Source of the DNA: Didymodactylos carnosus
Taxonomy: Eukaryota; Rotifera; Eurotatoria; Philodinida; Philodinidae
Direction: 5' to 3'
DNA length: 64,000 bases
Assembly: GCA_905250885.1 (NCBI GenBank)
Contig: CAJNOQ010000044.1
Location: 26,971-90,970, forward strand
Shown here: in pieces, positions 35,310 to 45,436 of the stretch
How positions within the stretch are numbered: position 1 is the stretch's first letter
How the letters are laid out: each line of letters opens with the position of its first letter
Made by a program: the position numbers and the translations under genes
Notes under the pieces: model-generated
The model's database searches: none
Told to the model about the DNA's origin: nothing
Seen by the model: only the letters and a program-made list of their open reading frames with translations

Positions 35310-35501
35310 TAAATATGAGTCATGATGAAAATTGATTTGATCATCTCTAAAAACGAATGTTGCTGTAAGTCGAATCAAGTTTTGTTCACGATTACAGATC
35401 TTTATTTATGACAAAAGCTGAAGTTAAAATTATCATATTTTATTATACCTCAAGATTTTATTCTCTATCTCTTCTAATAATATATTTTTGTTTGTTTATT
35501 T

Positions 35502-35503
35502 AG
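35502..35503 (+). promoter_or_regulatory. 3' splice acceptor 5 nt before the EHD start codon
   Basis: A T-rich tract ending TTTATTTAG immediately precedes ACAGAATG. A 5-nt gap is too short for an ordinary 5' UTR, so the mRNA must gain its leader by splicing, either cis from an unseen exon or trans from a spliced leader. This also fixes the start. Confidence 0.5.
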
Positions 35504-35508
35504 ACAGA

Positions 35509-38500
35509 ATGCCGTTCTGGAAGAAAGATCGAGTGCACGAAGAAATTTATAACAACGTTGCTGAAGGTATGTTTGTCTCTGTGTGCTCAAACTTCTAAAA
35601 GTCTTCTAAAAGCTCATATTTGCTACCTATTTTAAAAGGTTTACGTTCAGTATATAAAACCAAATTAATGCCATTAGAAGAGACGTACAAGTTTCATGAG
35701 TTTCATTCACCTCCGTTAGATGATTCTGATTTTGAAGCGAAACCAATGGTATTATTAGTTGGTCAATATTCTGTAGGAAAAACGTCATTTATTCGATATG
35801 TATTAAATGAAGATTTTCCAGGAATTCGAATTGGTCCAGAACCTACAACAGATTCTTTTATAGCCGTTATGCACGGACAAAATAATGGAACAGTACCCGG
35901 TAAATGCTATTTATAAAACTCTAATAATTTTGTGAGAGTATGTCTACGGCATAAGATCTATGAGAATTGAATTAAAGTATTCTGTTATTTCATAGTAAAT
36001 AAACCGTTCATGATATTTTTGTGAAGAATGACAAGCTCTTGGTGATATATTGACCCAATAGCATACTATCTCATCGTACTCTAAATTAAAAGAGCTTACT
36101 ATGCTATACCGGTGCTATACGATAGAGATTAGTCCCTAGATTATCTCTTTAATCTTTAATTTTGTTCTTTTTTCTAGGTAATGCGTTAGTTGTTGATCCA
36201 TCAAAACCTTTTCGTTGTTTAACTAAATTTGGTAATGCATTTTTAAATCGTTTCGTCTGTTCAAATGTCAAGAATGATGTATTAGAGTCAATTACATTTA
36301 TCGATACACCTGGCATCCTCTCAGGTGAAAAACAACGTGTTGATCGTGGCTATGAATTTTCTCAAGTATTAGAATGGTTTGCTGATAGATGTGATCGTAT
36401 TTTGTTGTTGTTTGATGCCCATAAACTCGATATATCCGATGAATTAAAACGATGTATTGAAGTTTTAAAACGAAATGATGATAAAATTAGAATTGTACTT
36501 AATAAAGCAGATATGATTGATCATCAAGAATTAATGAGAGTTTATGGAGCACTCATGTGGTCACTTGGCAAAGTCTTAAACACACCGGAAGTGTGTCGAG
36601 TTTATGTTGGATCTTTTTGGTCGAAACCATTACATTTTGATTCAAATAGACGATTATTCGAATTAGAAACAAAAGATTTGTTGGACGATTTGGAATCATT
36701 ACCAAAAACAGCAACATTGAGAAAATTAAACGATTTAATTAAACGAGCAAGATTAGCCAAAGTAGATCGTGTATAAAGGAAATAGTTTATTGTTTATTCT
36801 CTATTCTTATTTATCTTAGGTTCATGCACTCATTATCAGTGAATTGAAAGAAAATATGCCTAGTGTATTTGGAAAAGATTCAAAACGTAAAGAACTAATT
36901 TCAGTAAGTATTTTATCATTATGTAGTTTGCTAACATTTTTATGATTATACATATTATTTTATTTTAGAAACTTAGTATTGTTTATGAGAAGATTCAACG
37001 TGAACAGAATATTCCACTTGGTGATTTTCCCAAATTAGATCGAATGCAAGAGATATTAAAAAATATGGTACGCATGAGCTATTGAAAAGTGTAATATAAC
37101 TAGCGCTGGCTTATTACTTGTTGCTCTGTGTAGTAAGTAGTAGAGTAACAAAAATTCGTTGGTTGTTGTCAGTAATATGATAATAGCAGATGCTATTTTG
37201 TTACTTTGCTATAAATAACAGTACAAACATTATTACTTGTTACCAGTCACATCGTAACAAATAGATTTAGAAACGTTACTTTTGGTAAAGTAACCAAATC
37301 TTTTTTTTTTATAAAATATATTTAATATTCCTCTAGACTTCCTTTAGATTGTGCCCAATTCTCATACCTCGATCGGCTCTTTCCCAGAATCCTTAGTGTA
37401 TGTTAGAAAAGAGACTTTGAGAACAATCATTTCTCTTTAACCCTTTACGGCTGGATGTGTTTTCAGAGCACAATACAATAATTAATGTAAAAACTGTTGT
37501 GAAATACTACAACTAAATTCGAATAGTTTTTCAGGCTAAGGTAGTGTTATAGAGTTCATTAAAAAGCAAAAGGTTTTTAACTAATTGCTGAAAAAAATAA
37601 TTCACGTTAAATTAAATATCGTAATGTCTCCTGGGAGGGACATTCGGTCGTAAAGGGTTAACAGTCATTACAAAACAATTTTGTAACGACAGATGAGAAT
37701 GAAACGCAGAACTTTATATCTGATTACTCGATTGTTAATGACGATTTGAAATTTTGATAGTGAAGAGTGAAGCAACCTGACACGAGTTATAGAATATTTA
37801 TTGAAGTTAAGAATTTCGTCTAAAATCGCGAGAATGTTTCAAGAGTGACAAATCTTTGTTGCTTTGCGACTAGGCATGCACCAGTTATGTAACTGGTGTT
37901 AGGATATCTGGAAATAATGTTATAAAGCGGTTATTAAGAATCCCTCAGACTTGCAGAATATCTCATTTTTTAATTTTTTAATTTTTGAATAAGTACTTTT
38001 TCTTCGTACCAACTTTATTTTTATTATATTCCAAACGTTTCGATTGAGAGTTCAATCTTCATCAGTGGATACAAACATTAATTAAATTAATTAAAATTAC
38101 ATAAACAAAAACAAATTTGAACAGAAAACTTTAACATAGGGATATTCTTCCCGTTTTTTAATTTTATATAATCTATATACAGACGATAATAAAATAACTT
38201 AATAAATAAGCAAAAATTAAAAAATTAAAAAATAGGATCTAACTTCGTATTCATATCGACACTTCAAGAACATCTCATTTTCTCAGAGAAATATTTGTTT
38301 TATGTATTTGTTGAAACAAAAAAAGTTTAAAGTTAATTATGACAAAAATAAGAGCATTCTTAAATGCCATAACTGTATATGGTAACTGGTCATCCGTTAC
38401 ATAACTGTTTGTGCCTCTTCAGTAATTCGTTAGAAACGCTTCTCTCTTTCAAGCTTTAGTTTTATCTTCCATGCAAATACATAGAACAAACATTTCTCTA

Positions 38501-39668
38501 CAAAATGAGACGTTTCGCAAGTCTGAACGATTCTTATAACCGCGTTGTAGCAAATTTCTTGGATGCACCAAAAAGCAGTCGCAAATAACTGGTTCGTAAC
38601 TGGAGAATACCTATTTACGACTGGTAACAAGTAATAAAGTAGTACCTGTTATCATTTAGTTATTTGTAATAAGTAACAAAATCATTACTTGTTACTGGTA
38701 TCAGTAATGGTAATGTGCCAATACTAGACATAACATCGCCGAATAAAGATTGATATTTCATCAGATCATTTTTTTGCTACGAATCGTCTGACAAAGCTAA
38801 TAAGGGAAGTATCCCAAGTGTCCAAGTACGCTTCAAGAAGACGATTGGATACTTGGGATACTTTCTTTGTAAGAGTAGAAGTTAATGATCCTTCAAATAG
38901 ATTAAAAAGAAATCGTTCGTTCCTTCCTTTGATTTATAATTTTTTAAACAAAAAATGTGAAATATTTGCTTACGATATTATTGGCATTAACCTTTATTAT
39001 TTTGTTAGGACTTTACAAAATTTAAACCATTAGATCGTAAACAATTAGAACGCGTTGATCGTATGTTATCTGAAGATGTACCGAAGCTCATGAATATGAT
39101 ACCACAAGAAGAAAAGACATATTTAGAGATACATGATCGTCCAATATCCGGTTCAACATTCAATGACCAACAAGCAACTCCGTTTGAGTTTGGAGGCGTT
39201 GAAGGTGTCAACGCAGGAATTGGAGAACATGAATGGATTGTCAATCGTCAGCGAGACGAATATGATAAAGTGTTTCAATCATTACAACCCATTAGCGGAA
39301 AAATAACGGGTGCAGCAGCAAAACAAGAAATGATTAAATCAAAATTACCCAACAATGTTCTTGGACGAGTATGGAAGTTATCAGATGTTGACAAAGATGG
39401 AATGTTAGACATAGACGAATGGGCATTATCTCAACATTTAAGTATGTTCATACATTTTTTTTGTTTTTTTATGACTCTAATATTTCTTGTTTTGTGTTTA
39501 GTCAAACTAAAACTTGATGGTCATGAATTACCGAATACGTTACCTGATCATTTAGTTCCTCCGAGTAAAAAAGATTTATTATCGACAAATGGTTTTCATG
39601 GCAACACTAATTCATCATCTTTATATCCTTCGATTAAATCACATGTTGACAGAGGAGATCATGAATAA
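35509..39668 (+). CDS. EHD1: EH-domain-containing protein (EHD family membrane-remodelling ATPase), 7 exons
   Basis: Dynamin-like ATPase that tubulates membranes in endocytic recycling and binds NPF-containing partners. Exons: 35509-35566, 35639-35899, 36178-36761, 36820-36903, 36969-37067, 39009-39441, 39502-39668; 561 aa (human EHD1 534). The P-loop is GQYSVGKTS (61-69), followed by DTPG (149-152), NKAD (215-218), and FDAHKLDISDE. The helical part includes KRARLAK. The EH domain (about 455-540) has the calcium-loop sequence DVDKDGMLDIDEW (488-500) and the LGRVWKLSDV tryptophan. After VPPSKK there are about 25 extra residues not present in vertebrate EHD1. The symbol marks the family: invertebrates usually have a single EHD, so it may equally be called EHD3 or RME-1. 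The fifth intron is 1.9 kb and full of repeats. Confidence 0.5.
37441..37657. mobile_element. piggyBac-like MITE, copy 2 (217 bp)
   Basis: Flanked on both sides by TTAA (37437-37440, 37658-37661). It starts CCCTTTACGGCTGGATGTG and its right end reversed reads CCCTTTACGACCGAATGTCC. Its right end resembles copy 1 at 33832-34051 (shared TCCT-GG-AGG-A then TCG and AAAGGG). Non-coding; it would need a piggyBac transposase from elsewhere. Confidence 0.5.
37868..38729. mobile_element. Hairpin element of the GACTAGGCATGCACC family, copy B
   Basis: The left end is GACTAGGCATGCACCAGTTA; the right end reversed reads GTCTAGTATTGGCACATTAC. Arms 38271-38315 and 38470-38516 are reverse complements containing the TCTACAAAATGAG module shared with copy A (30221) and with a fragment near 21760. 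TTACTTGTTAC motifs near the right end also occur near 37130 and 37230. It is interrupted by the insert 37966-38232. Confidence 0.5.
37966..38232 (-). mobile_element. Insert with 22-bp inverted ends and a hammerhead-like core (possible Penelope-like fragment)
   Basis: Bounded by 22-bp inverted AT-rich ends (37966-37987 and 38211-38232). On the minus strand CTGATGA (38065-38059) is followed by a 6-bp stem (GATTGA/TCAATC around ACTC) and GAAAC (38041-38037), the conserved core order of a hammerhead ribozyme. Such cores are known in the terminal repeats of Penelope-like retroelements of many animals. Stems I and III are not clearly defined, so activity is uncertain. The insert lies within another element. 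Confidence 0.5.
38805..38866. repeat. Short hairpin
   Basis: AAGTATCCCAAGTGTCCAA pairs with TTGGATACTTGGGATACTT (one mismatch) across a loop of about 19 nt. It lies 140 nt before EHD exon 6. Confidence 0.5.
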
Positions 39669-39760
39669 CAATAATGAGTCTCCCCCACAATCGTTCTTTT
39701 CTTTTTATATTTTTGCTTTTCTCCTTACATATGAATACTCAAAATAATTTGCCAAAATGA

Positions 39761-39766
39761 AATAAA
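39761..39766 (+). terminator. Poly(A) signal of EHD
   Basis: AATAAA 93 nt downstream of the EHD stop codon, in A-rich DNA. Confidence 0.5.
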
Positions 39767-39768
39767 TA

Positions 39769-41179
39769 GAACCACTTTTCTATGATGACAGCCATCAGAT
39801 TTTCTCATATATATTATTTTTGTGAAGAATTATTATACGCCTATTTTTTTCTGCCACATTGCTGTGGATTTGTAGTTTTTTTTTTCTTTTCGACCATTTT
39901 TTGACCACTCCTGTTTATATTATAAATGTTTTTATATCCTACTTTATCTAGATCCGTTACATAGACAGACGAGTTCAAACAAGGCTTTAATTTACATCAT
40001 GTGGACAATGAAAAGACTGTAAGCTTTCATTTAGATGGTAGAAGGTTGCAGTCAGCGGTAATTTACACTAACGCTGGTTGACATGCTAAATTTTTTAAAA
40101 GACATTTATTCTGCCTCTATTTTCTTCTACAATAGATATTTATTAATCTTTCAAAGCTAAAGCGAGATAGAATGTTTACATAACGCGAAACGACATGTGA
40201 CAATGATTTTTGCGCTATGACTTTTTGCTAAAGTCAGAACTGCTGAGATGAAATACTTAGTGTATCTTTCGATATTTTTTATTTTTTCATTTAATAAATA
40301 AGTTTTAGTGAAGATCACAACAGTCCGCCATATTTAGAAAGATGTTTTTCTTTGGTCTTCCTTTTTTATATTGTTCAATTTAATCAATCGCGGCTATTAT
40401 TTGTCTTTTTTATTAATTTGAGTCTGAAAGAAATGAAGATTGGAAGCAACTTTTGCTATTGTTCATTTTCTCTTCGTATACACTTAGCCATTCATTTACT
40501 CTATTTATTTACATCTTTGTACATGTGCATTTTTACTCTCTACTATTATTTTTTTGTTTAAAACGGTTGTAATTAGATGGATATACTTCGAGATTTGAGC
40601 AAATAATAATAAAAGCAAAGTATTCTGAACTTGCGCAAAGTCAAATCATATTAAATTAATTAAAGTTTGTAATAGATTCGACAATATTGATCACCATTTT
40701 AGTTTTTGATGATCACAGAACATATTTACACCTGTTGATGTACTACTAATATAGCCGGAGAAAATGTCAGAGTCTAGGTTATATTCCATCACTTAGTTAT
40801 TACCTATAGTACTTTTTAGGATTTTTGAAAAGTTTTTTCTCGCATTTTGAAGAAACAAACTTGCTGCTAAATTTGTTAAAAGATAAAATGATATCAAATG
40901 AAATGGCAAGTCATCAGAAGTACCTACATTTCCGTATATCGAGAACGATCTGTAAAAACTACAGGAATATTTATTGCCAAAGACGAAAAACTCCATCTAA
41001 ATCATATGCGTTTAGCAAGAACTAGGTTCCATTCCTGATATGGCTTAAAATGACTCAGTGCAATCCAAAACCTTGGATATCACGACACGTGCAACTATCA
41101 TTATCAACAAACGTAAGTCAGTCGTGGCTAATCAAAGTAAACTCTATGGAAACCAATTCAAACAAAATCGTTCACTATC
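39769..41179. other. Intergenic, nothing recognised
   Basis: About 1.4 kb of AT-rich DNA downstream of EHD. Open frames of 66-69 codons occur but look like chance readings, rich in F, L, I and Y, with no motif. Confidence 0.5.
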
Positions 41180-41650
41180 TCAATCCCCAGAAATTCTCAA
41201 CAAAGACAAACAATGCCACTCTAACGGATAAGCCAGAATCGTGTAGAAATAGGAAGTGAGAGTGCCGAAGTAAAAGTAGGAATAGAACGACAACGTTGTG
41301 AATGAACTAGCCTCAAGAGCTGAAAGTTCGTTTATTGTTGACGAGGACAAGTGATGCCACTTTCTCGATCGAGCTAGAATCGTATGCAAGTAGGAAGCAA
41401 GAATGCGGAAATAGAACGAAAGAGAAGGAAGAGAAAGTTGAAATAGGACGACGACGTTGTTAGTGAACTAGTCGCACGACATGCAAGTTTGCTTATTGTC
41501 GACGAAGACAAGTGGCGCCACTTTCTTGGCGAAGCTAGCATCGCATAGAAGTATGAAGTGAGAGTGCAAAAGAAAAAGTGAGAGTAGAAGGACCACATTG
41601 TATGTGAATTGATCGTAGGACTAGTCGCATTTTCATGCAATAAAATACCA
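41180..41650. repeat. Tandem repeat, unit about 150 bp (direct orientation)
   Basis: Two to three degenerate units sharing AAGTGAGAGTGC, GTTTATTGT-GACGA-GACAAGTG and CCACTTTCT. The same unit appears in reverse complement at 43440-43815 (TGTCTTTGTCGACAATAAAC). The stretch is richer in GC than the flanks. The open frames here (for example 41374-41718 minus) are repeat-derived. Confidence 0.5.
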
Positions 41651-42526
41651 TACTCGGCGTCAGCGTCGAAAACTGAGTAGAATGATATGTAGTTTCGAAA
41701 ATTTTCGTTGATTTTCATGATTTGGTGAAAATCTCAGTAATTTTTCAATGTGAAAAGCCAAAAAAACTAAGATGGTTGAAAAAAATAGAAAAAGCTAGGT
41801 GCTGGTAATTCAAGGTTACAATAGGAATTTTTTTGCTCTTTTTCGGCCATGGTTGGATAGAGCTCATCGAGTTGCATCGGAAAAACACAATCCCACATTT
41901 TAAGAAGCCAGTTTGTGGTGAAAAAATTTAAAAACACCCATTTTGTGAAAAGGACCAAAAATCCGTGAAATTTTACAAAACAAGCAAATTTTTCATATTT
42001 ATTGTTTTTCTAAAATTCAAAAACTATTTTTATCTGATTCTCCGTCAAAAACTGAGTATTTCGTAGACTTTTCTCTCACCATGAAGTTTTGAATATCATC
42101 TGTGCCGGAGCCAACACAAATCTCACTTAATTTCTTTTTTATATAATTTTCGACATCCCCGAATGAAAATTTAGGTAAACAACGCAAATCTGTCATGGTA
42201 TTTAGCGAATTCTTACTTATTATTTTTCAGTATTTCACGATCAGTGTTTGTGTAAAGAGTATCAGAAGAGACGAGAAAAAATAATAAAACAGCAGAAAGA
42301 CATAAATTTCTGTAAACAGAATATATTTATCGTTTAGCTTTCTGGAGTCAATAGTTTTTCGCCTAAACTTTCACTGTACGATCATTCCCATATGTCAGGC
42401 ACTCCTTCGAAAACAGATTAAAAGTAGCATACAAGAACTCAAAAATATCGCCCCATCCACGATATTTCGAACTTACGACAATATCACTACATAAGCACAT
42501 AGATCGAACTTGGAAATATGGATCAT

Positions 42527-42607
42527 TCAAACGCTTCCTTCAAATCCAATGCCTTTATTAGCACCGGTAACCAGAATGACACGTGATTGATTTGTTATTG
42601 ACGACAT
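42527..42607 (-). pseudogene. Truncated short-chain dehydrogenase/reductase (carbonyl reductase-like) 5' end
   Basis: The minus-strand ATG at 42607 opens a frame reading MSSITNQSRVILVTGANKGI and then GFE, which is the N-terminal Rossmann strand and TGxxxGIG cofactor motif of SDR enzymes such as carbonyl reductase 1. After 26 residues the frame runs into the inverted-repeat arm and stops. In an intact gene of about 280 residues the next words would be the rest of the Rossmann fold; they are absent here. So this is a gene head cut off at the repeat boundary. It could also be a first exon, but no donor is evident. Confidence 0.5.
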
Positions 42608-43439
42608 AGGAAGAATGAAAACACATCTGGTTGCACACCGTCTTTATATAGAAAGGAAGGACTGCTTGCGTAGCAACACGTTTATTTCTCTCCGTTCTGT
42701 CTCATCGCGCGGTGTGTTTGCTAATACTTACAATGACGGTGCAATTTTTTGCTTTGTCAATAATGATAGGGCAAGATATGAGGAAGCTTTTCTTAGCATC
42801 GTTCTCTTCGCGCTCTCACTTGCAGCGGCTAAAATGTAGCGGTTGCGTCGCTTCAGGTATCGGAAAAACACAGCGAGATCCGATGAAATTCGAGTCCTGA
42901 GTTACAAGTGTGGCGGTTTTATCGGAATACAGGCACTAAATTGACAAATTGTAATCAAAAATCGAAGAAGTAAGTGCTCTGATACCTCACAAAGTAATCA
43001 ATGAGCAGTAGTCTTTAGTCTGCATCGCTGCTGAGCTTTTAGTAACGAGGATGAATATCTATTTGATATCTTTTCTATCATTTTGTCATTCTAAGTATTT
43101 TCGCTGCTCTTTCATCTGGAAATAACATGTCCCGATGGATTTCGCCTTGCCGTTCAAATAAATAAATAGGGAACGCATCGGTCCATTGATTTGACATCAA
43201 TCTTGAATATAGATTCTTAAAGAACAGAAACTTTCATTGTCAGCCGCTGTTTTGAAACACTTGCTGATTCGCTCAACCGGTTGAAAAATAAACGAAAACT
43301 GTGCCTCAAAATCTTTCGCACCACTTTTTCACAATGAATACGGATTCATTTGTAAGAAGAAATGTCATAAAACTAAGTGATTTAAGCCACTTGTTAACTC
43401 ATTTGATTCAGAGAAACTAACTGGCCATCCACGATTTGA

Positions 43440-43815
43440 TACGCGCGTTGAAAGTGAGTTCGACCCACTTTCTCTTCCTCATTGTCACTTTCTACTTCTA
43501 TGTGTTTCCAGGTTGACCCCGAACGTGGCGTCATTTGTCTTTGTCGACAATAAACGAAGTTCCATGTCCTCGGATCAGTTCACATCCAGCGTCGTCGTTC
43601 TGCTGCCACTTTCTCTTCCCCATTAGCGCTTTCTACTTCTATGTGTTTCCAGGTTGATCCAGAACGCGGCGTCACTTGTCTTTGTCGACAATAAACGAAG
43701 TTCCATGCCTTCGGATCAGTTCACATCCGATGTTCCACTTTCGCTTCCTCATCGTCACTTTCTGCGTCTATGTGTTTCCAGGTTGACCCAGAACGTGGGT
43801 TCACTTGTTGAGTGA
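43440..43815. repeat. Tandem repeat, about 2.5 units of 160 bp (inverted relative to 41180-41650)
   Basis: Units share CTATGTGTTTCCAGGTTGA, CACTTGTCTTTGTCGACAAT and TCGGATCAGTTCACATCC. Identity between neighbouring units is high, around 90%. Confidence 0.5.
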
Positions 43816-44216
43816 TGAATCAACCGTATGTGGTGAGGTAGAAGTTTATGGATTTGAAGGAAGCGTTTGAATGATCCATATTTCCAAGTTCGATCTATGT
43901 GCTTATGTAGTGATATTGTCGTAAGTTCGAAATATCGTGGATGGGGCGATATTTTTGAGTTCTTGTATGCTACTTTTAATCTGTTTTCGAAGGAGTGCCT
44001 GACATATGGGAATGATCGTACAGTGAAAGTTTAGGCGAAAAACTATTGACTCCAGAAAGCTAAACGATAAATATATTCTGTTTACAGAAATTTATGTCTT
44101 TCTGCTGTTTTATTCAGAATGAGATGTTAGCATGATCTTTGCACTTAAGGGCAAAGCATGAGATTCTGAAAACTCCGGCATTATGGTCTCATCTACCGGA
44201 TGAGAAGTTTTTTAAG

Positions 44217-44332
44217 TGGACAATAGCAACGGTTCAATGGCACCATCGCGAAATATGGTAAAAGACTGAAAGCTCCAAGCAAATTGGATAAGAGTCCAGC
44301 GATGGTGCCATTGAACCGTTGATATTGTCCAT
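44217..44332. repeat. Hairpin with perfect 22-bp arms
   Basis: CAACGGTTCAATGGCACCAT (44228 on) and its reverse complement near 44300-44322 form perfect arms, extended by GGACAAT/ATTGTCC outside. The loop is about 55 bp. It may be a small transposon or a foldback. Confidence 0.5.
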
Positions 44333-44397
44333 CCACCAGCAGTATTGTCAAGTAAATCAACGGTCAGATACCTACAAGCAGAAAAGTGTCAAACTAG

Positions 44398-44604
44398 GCC
44401 AATCGATTGATGAACGCTGTACCCATCACATAGAACAGAGAGATAACATATGCATCAATGTCATGGTACGGGCCAAACATCAGCTGTTTCACATAGCGAC
44501 TCGTGGGCTTGGTTGCCGGATTGTCAGCTGGTGCCAGAAATGCACTGTGAACAATGAATGTTAACCAAACAACCCAATAGATGATTTTCGATGCCATTTT
44601 CGGA
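44398..44604 (-). pseudogene. Small membrane-protein reading frame, weakly DUF2834-like
   Basis: From an internal Met (minus strand) the frame reads MASKIIYWVVWLTFIVHSAF, then LAPADNPATKPTSRYV and a second hydrophobic segment ending SLFYVMGTAFINRLA and stop. A start hydrophobic helix, a proline/aspartate-rich P-x-D-x-P-x-T turn, and an ALF-x-x-MG-like segment resemble DUF2834 proteins of cyanobacteria and plants, which I recall only in outline. The match stops early, so at best this is a truncated copy. The upstream codons (to 44750) look like leader sequence. It could be chance. Confidence 0.5.
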
Positions 44605-44785
44605 CTTGGATGAAGATTTATGATGTTCTGACCCCGAGAATGCTTCAGATCATCCATGGATGAATAGAATGGTTGAAACAGATTTCCAATCGCACCATCA
44701 CGGACCAACGTCGTTCGAATACTATAGAAGTCTAGAGACATCTCTCGCACGCAGGCTCAGAATTTGTATTTGTAGAAAAAATGAT

Positions 44786-45368
44786 TCAGACCAACGACAA
44801 ATAGCAGGACTTGATGGTATCAGTGAATTCGACCATTGATGATGTCAGAGATCGAAGAAAGGATTTTTTAGCAAAAGATCCTTCGTTTGAAACTCTACGA
44901 CATGTTACGTTTTTTCTATCCTGATACTTCTCACCATTTTGAGGCATGCGATTCGCCTCAGATACGCAACTTCTTTTCGGATGTTTTTCACTTCGCGTTT
45001 GAGTTCTCGAGTTAATGTGTCTCGGAAAGAACGGTTCGACTTGCTCATACAAACAGGTGTGGATGATCTTGATAATGTTTTCTCTAAACACAAATTCTAG
45101 GCCAAGCTCTTTCTGATCGATGGAGATGATAATATGCAAAACTCTTCTCTTAGTACCCTTCGGAAACACCTTTTAGAATTTTTGTCCTCATGTTGAGTGA
45201 TGAATCAACCGACATGCCTTCCAAAGGAGAACACTTTCTCGCCACTGCTACCTTGTTAAGAACCGATTCATTTTTAGAAGCTACTAGTGGAGATACCCGG
45301 CGTTTCCTCGGCAGAGAGAACACCGTATGCTTGGCATCGGAAAGAGTGACGGTCGAGCGTTCGTCCAT
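44786..45368 (-). other. Coding-like stretch, unrecognised
   Basis: Two minus-strand frames (45368-45150, 72 aa beginning MDERSTVTLSDAKH, and 45169-44786, 127 aa) overlap by 20 nt in different frames. Base composition is more balanced than in the AT-rich flanks. I recognise no family. It might be the frameshifted remains of one gene. Confidence 0.5.
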
Positions 45369-45436
45369 AAGTTATTGACTTACCTCTTTGGCTGAACCGA
45401 ATTCGCGCGTTCTCATTCTGAATACCAGTCCCACTT

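Larger units (their letters stand above)
28250..35501. other. Intergenic stretch between divergent PIGV and EHD
   Basis: About 7.3 kb that should hold both promoters. From 28.3 to 31.5 kb I find no notable open frame or repeat apart from the element near 30221. Further on are an AT/GA microsatellite (31680-31742), two hairpin elements (32515-32660 and 32767-33052), a piggyBac-like MITE (33832-34051) and a 920-bp inverted-repeat element (34390-35309) ending 200 bp before the EHD start. No TATA box can be assigned with confidence in such AT-rich DNA. Confidence 0.5.
37068..39008 (+). other. EHD intron 5, a nest of transposon fragments
   Basis: A 1.94-kb intron in a gene whose other introns are 58-278 bp. 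In order: a segment with repeated TTACTTGTTAC motifs (about 37115-37290), a piggyBac-like MITE (37441-37657), a hairpin element (37868-38729) that has itself been split by a fragment with a hammerhead-like core (37966-38232), and a short hairpin (38805-38866). The exon junction on either side is intact, joining KNM to DFTKF as in the family. Confidence 0.5.
42291..44113. mobile_element. Large inverted-repeat unit, arms about 260 bp, around a gene fragment
   Basis: 42291-42551 recurs as an almost exact reverse complement at 43851-44113; both arms end inward at GGATTTGAAGGAAGCG. The 1.3 kb between holds the 5' end of a short-chain dehydrogenase gene (42527-42607 minus) and tandem units (43440-43815) that are inverted relative to those at 41180-41650. 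Very high arm identity points to recent duplication or gene conversion. No transposase was seen. Confidence 0.5.

Noticed and set aside
41374-41958. Minus-strand open frames of 114 and 63 codons
   Set aside because: They overlap the tandem repeat units and adjacent low-complexity DNA and have no recognisable features.
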